Below are positions 62,325-64,000 of a stretch of 64,000 nucleotides of DNA, piece by piece. Positions within the stretch are counted from its first letter, which is position 1, and every line of letters begins with the position of its first letter. The position numbers and the translations under genes are program-made. Where the stretch lies: contig JADJMV010000008.1 in NCBI GenBank assembly GCA_016709445.1, positions 193,406-257,405 of the forward strand, read 5' to 3'. The notes under the pieces were generated by a model that was not told where the DNA came from, made no database searches, and saw nothing but the letters and a program-made list of their open reading frames with translations. This stretch comes from Phycisphaerales bacterium. Its GTDB lineage: Bacteria > Planctomycetota > Phycisphaerae > Phycisphaerales > UBA1924.

Positions 62325-63496
62325 GCCCCGAGTATACGCCCGTGCAAGAGTATGAATCAATCGCCACCTAGCCCAAACCAAACCGGGCACGTCCGTCGCC
62401 CTCTCCGCGGGTTTGATGTCAAACAGCCGCGAAACCGTCCAGACGTAGCCCCTCTTGTCGATCACTGCGTCCAAGTCGATCTCCTTGTTCGCGTCGTGCC
62501 ACTCTACCGCGCGGCGATACTGGAGAAGGCAGGAGGCGAAGCCGCACGGTTCGGCGACCTGGCCCACCTTGACGTCGAGCTTGATTTCGTGACTCTGCTC
62601 TGTCTCGGGAACAGGACGATCTTTGTGAAGCTCGACGATGAAGCCGCGGAGCAGTTCCTGCTGGACTCTTCTCGCCTTGGTCGGTCACTCGAGCACTCTA
62701 GAGCACGGCTTAAACGATAATCGATCCAAGTCTTGAACGGGTTGCACGAAGTCGGGAGCTCCCGTGGTGGGGGCTTGCGCTACAAGTGGCGCGAATCGAA
62801 GTCCGACCTCCGTGCGAACTCCAAGGCTCACGCGAGGCTGCAGGCGATGGACCGCAGCGGCGACCTGCCGGTTCGCATTGTGACGTGTGCATTGGTTGGT
62901 CTCTCGGATCGCTCGCCGTAGAGAAACTCAGTTCTCGGGTACGGCGGTAGTCCAGCGACCGAATGGTTCCGCGATCGAATCCCGGGGCGGACACGCCAAT
63001 CGGTTTCAGTGGGACGGTACCTTCAACACGAAGCCGCCATGTTCCGTCTGCCAAAGCGCATTGGTGTGGGAATGCCCTGCAGCCTCCGAAATGCCACCGC
63101 GATACTCAAAGATTCTCTTGCTCGACACGCCCGCATTAGAGAAGCGAAGAATGTCAAAAGGGTGCATTGCTTCGTGGGTATAGGAGAGCTGAGCTGGCCC
63201 CACGACAGTCTCGGGGTTCAATCACGCCTGGAAGATATCAGAGTCTGGGAGAACGATCGTTCCCTACAACGTCGTCCAACGGCAGTTAGTCGTCGGCAAA
63301 GAACTTCGAGCAGGTCTGTCCGCGGTCGCCCGGCATAGTCACTTGCCACTCGGTTCGTCGGAGGGCGAGAGCAGCGTGCCGGTCGTGTTCTCGGACACCT
63401 CAGCAACTCCGGCCTTCGAAACCCGTCAGGGCGGCTACCCGGCTTGCCGAGGAAGCGTTTGATTCGGTTTCGGGGTCGATTGCCGCGATGATGGAG
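62325..63496. other. Degenerate region, no confident gene
   Basis: About 1.2 kb of lower-GC sequence. On the minus strand an open stretch from about 62690 to 62325 reads into the TIR gene and contains plausible protein sequence (FIVELHKDRPVPETEQSHEI, LLQYRRAVEWHDANKEIDLD). Further right only short frames occur on either strand; one at 63006-63221 (minus) contains THEAMH, which may be chance. The pattern suggests one or more eroded genes rather than intergenic DNA. No RNA gene, repeat array or insertion sequence end was seen. Confidence 0.35.
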
Positions 63497-64000
63497 TCAA
63501 AGGAGCCAAGCTTCCAACAGGTTTTCCTCCATCCTTGACGGTATCGCAAGGCGTCGCTGAAAAGTCCGGAGGTTACGGGAGCAGTGAGTCTGCTCGGTCG
63601 GCACGTAGACTGTCTTGGTTCCCTGTGTTGAACCGTCGGGCCCGACGGTCAGCGGCCGCTTCACCGGCGAGATTGAGATAGAAAGAGGTGGTGAGTTGCC
63701 AATGATCGTTCTCGTAGACAACCCATGCTCCGCATCTTGGGGAAGGGTGTGGAGCACGAGAACTGCAGCATCAGGCCCTTCTTCGCGGAGGCGCGATGAT
63801 GCTCGGCCTTCAGCGGGAAGGCGATCTTGTCCTCGACAACCTGCCAGGCGGCGGTGGACTTCACCTGAAGAAGGATCGCAATGCTCGGCAGCAGAGGCCC
63901 GCGACCGGCTTGCTGGACCCAGTCTCCATGTCGATGCAACCGCAACGCTCCCATCGCCGGATATTCCAGGCCGCGCTTTCGGCGCAGATCGCCGCCAGGT
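63497..64000 (-). pseudogene. DUF4365-like protein, frameshifted and cut by window end
   Basis: Three consecutive minus-strand frames together resemble a DUF4365 domain. Near the window end LAAICAESAAWNIRRWER and GCIDMETGSSKP are read in one frame. After about 63895-63925 a second frame gives SIAILLQVKSTAAW and KIAFPLKAEHHRASAKK. After about 63774-63783 a third gives DAAVLVLHTLPQDAEHG and ends at 63497. The QVKST and VLVL-x-LPQD blocks are characteristic of the family, whose members occur alone or fused to defence and NTPase domains. At least one shift lies at a short G run. The 5' end is outside the window. Confidence 0.5.

Noticed and set aside
63006..63221. Putative zinc metallopeptidase with HEAMH
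   Set aside because: The frame is only 71 codons, starts right after a stop, lacks supporting motifs and lies in a degenerate zone; the motif may be chance.

Overview
The window is high-GC DNA with dense coding on both strands and long antisense shadow frames. It looks like a chromosomal segment of a planctomycete, most likely of the Phycisphaerae. Signs of this are a Phycisphaerae-style C-terminal sorting tail (PTPGS, hydrophobic stretch, RRRR at about 48.8 kb), a planctomycete extracellular N-terminal motif (LEDRVVLSA at about 30.6 kb), several Tat-exported Gfo/Idh/MocA oxidoreductases and xylose-isomerase-like TIM barrels, a dockerin-like tail on a secreted amylase, and a division cluster that still has rsmH and ftsI. 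Taxonomy is inferred from gene content only.

Layout. 1-19.3 kb is a carbohydrate region: the end of a sugar ABC-transporter ATPase, a secreted GH31 glucosidase divergent from a secreted GH13 amylase, a Gfo/Idh/MocA protein with ApbE, an FGE-fold protein, then a tandem run of oxidoreductase, TIM barrel, oxidoreductase, TIM barrel, all with Tat signals. After pntAB (proton-translocating transhydrogenase, minus strand) come an NHS-type MFS transporter and a further TIM-barrel isomerase. Together these suggest uptake of sugars released from alpha-glucans and oxidation/epimerisation of sugars, partly outside the cytoplasm. 19.3-38.3 kb is mixed: a HEAT-repeat protein with a small membrane partner, ileS, a sigma-54 two-component pair, a large surface protein, a tricorn-like protease, tRNA-Gly(GCC), dsbD and fliM. 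38.3-48.7 kb is an information-processing block: a heavily structured leader or small RNA, then nusA, infB, ylxP, rbfA, a HhH-GPD-like protein, a large TPR protein and yebC. 48.8-54.1 kb holds an exported starch-binding-like protein and the division cluster rsmH, LysM protein, ftsL-like, ftsI. 54.3-60.2 kb has an epimerase, a secreted hypothetical protein, DUF4242/TetR and a penicillin-acylase-type hydrolase. From 60.3 kb onward the DNA changes character: small genes beside palindromic and simple repeats, then broken TIR-domain and DUF4365-like genes.

A recurrent oddity is single-nucleotide disruption of otherwise intact genes: a HEAT protein, the surface protein (in-frame TGA at a Trp position), dsbD and a TIGR01777 epimerase, plus multiply frameshifted genes in the last 2.4 kb. 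This could be gene decay or residual sequencing error; several sites sit at short homopolymers. The most interesting unexplained element is the promoter, hairpin array and terminator-like unit just upstream of nusA (38312-38594).
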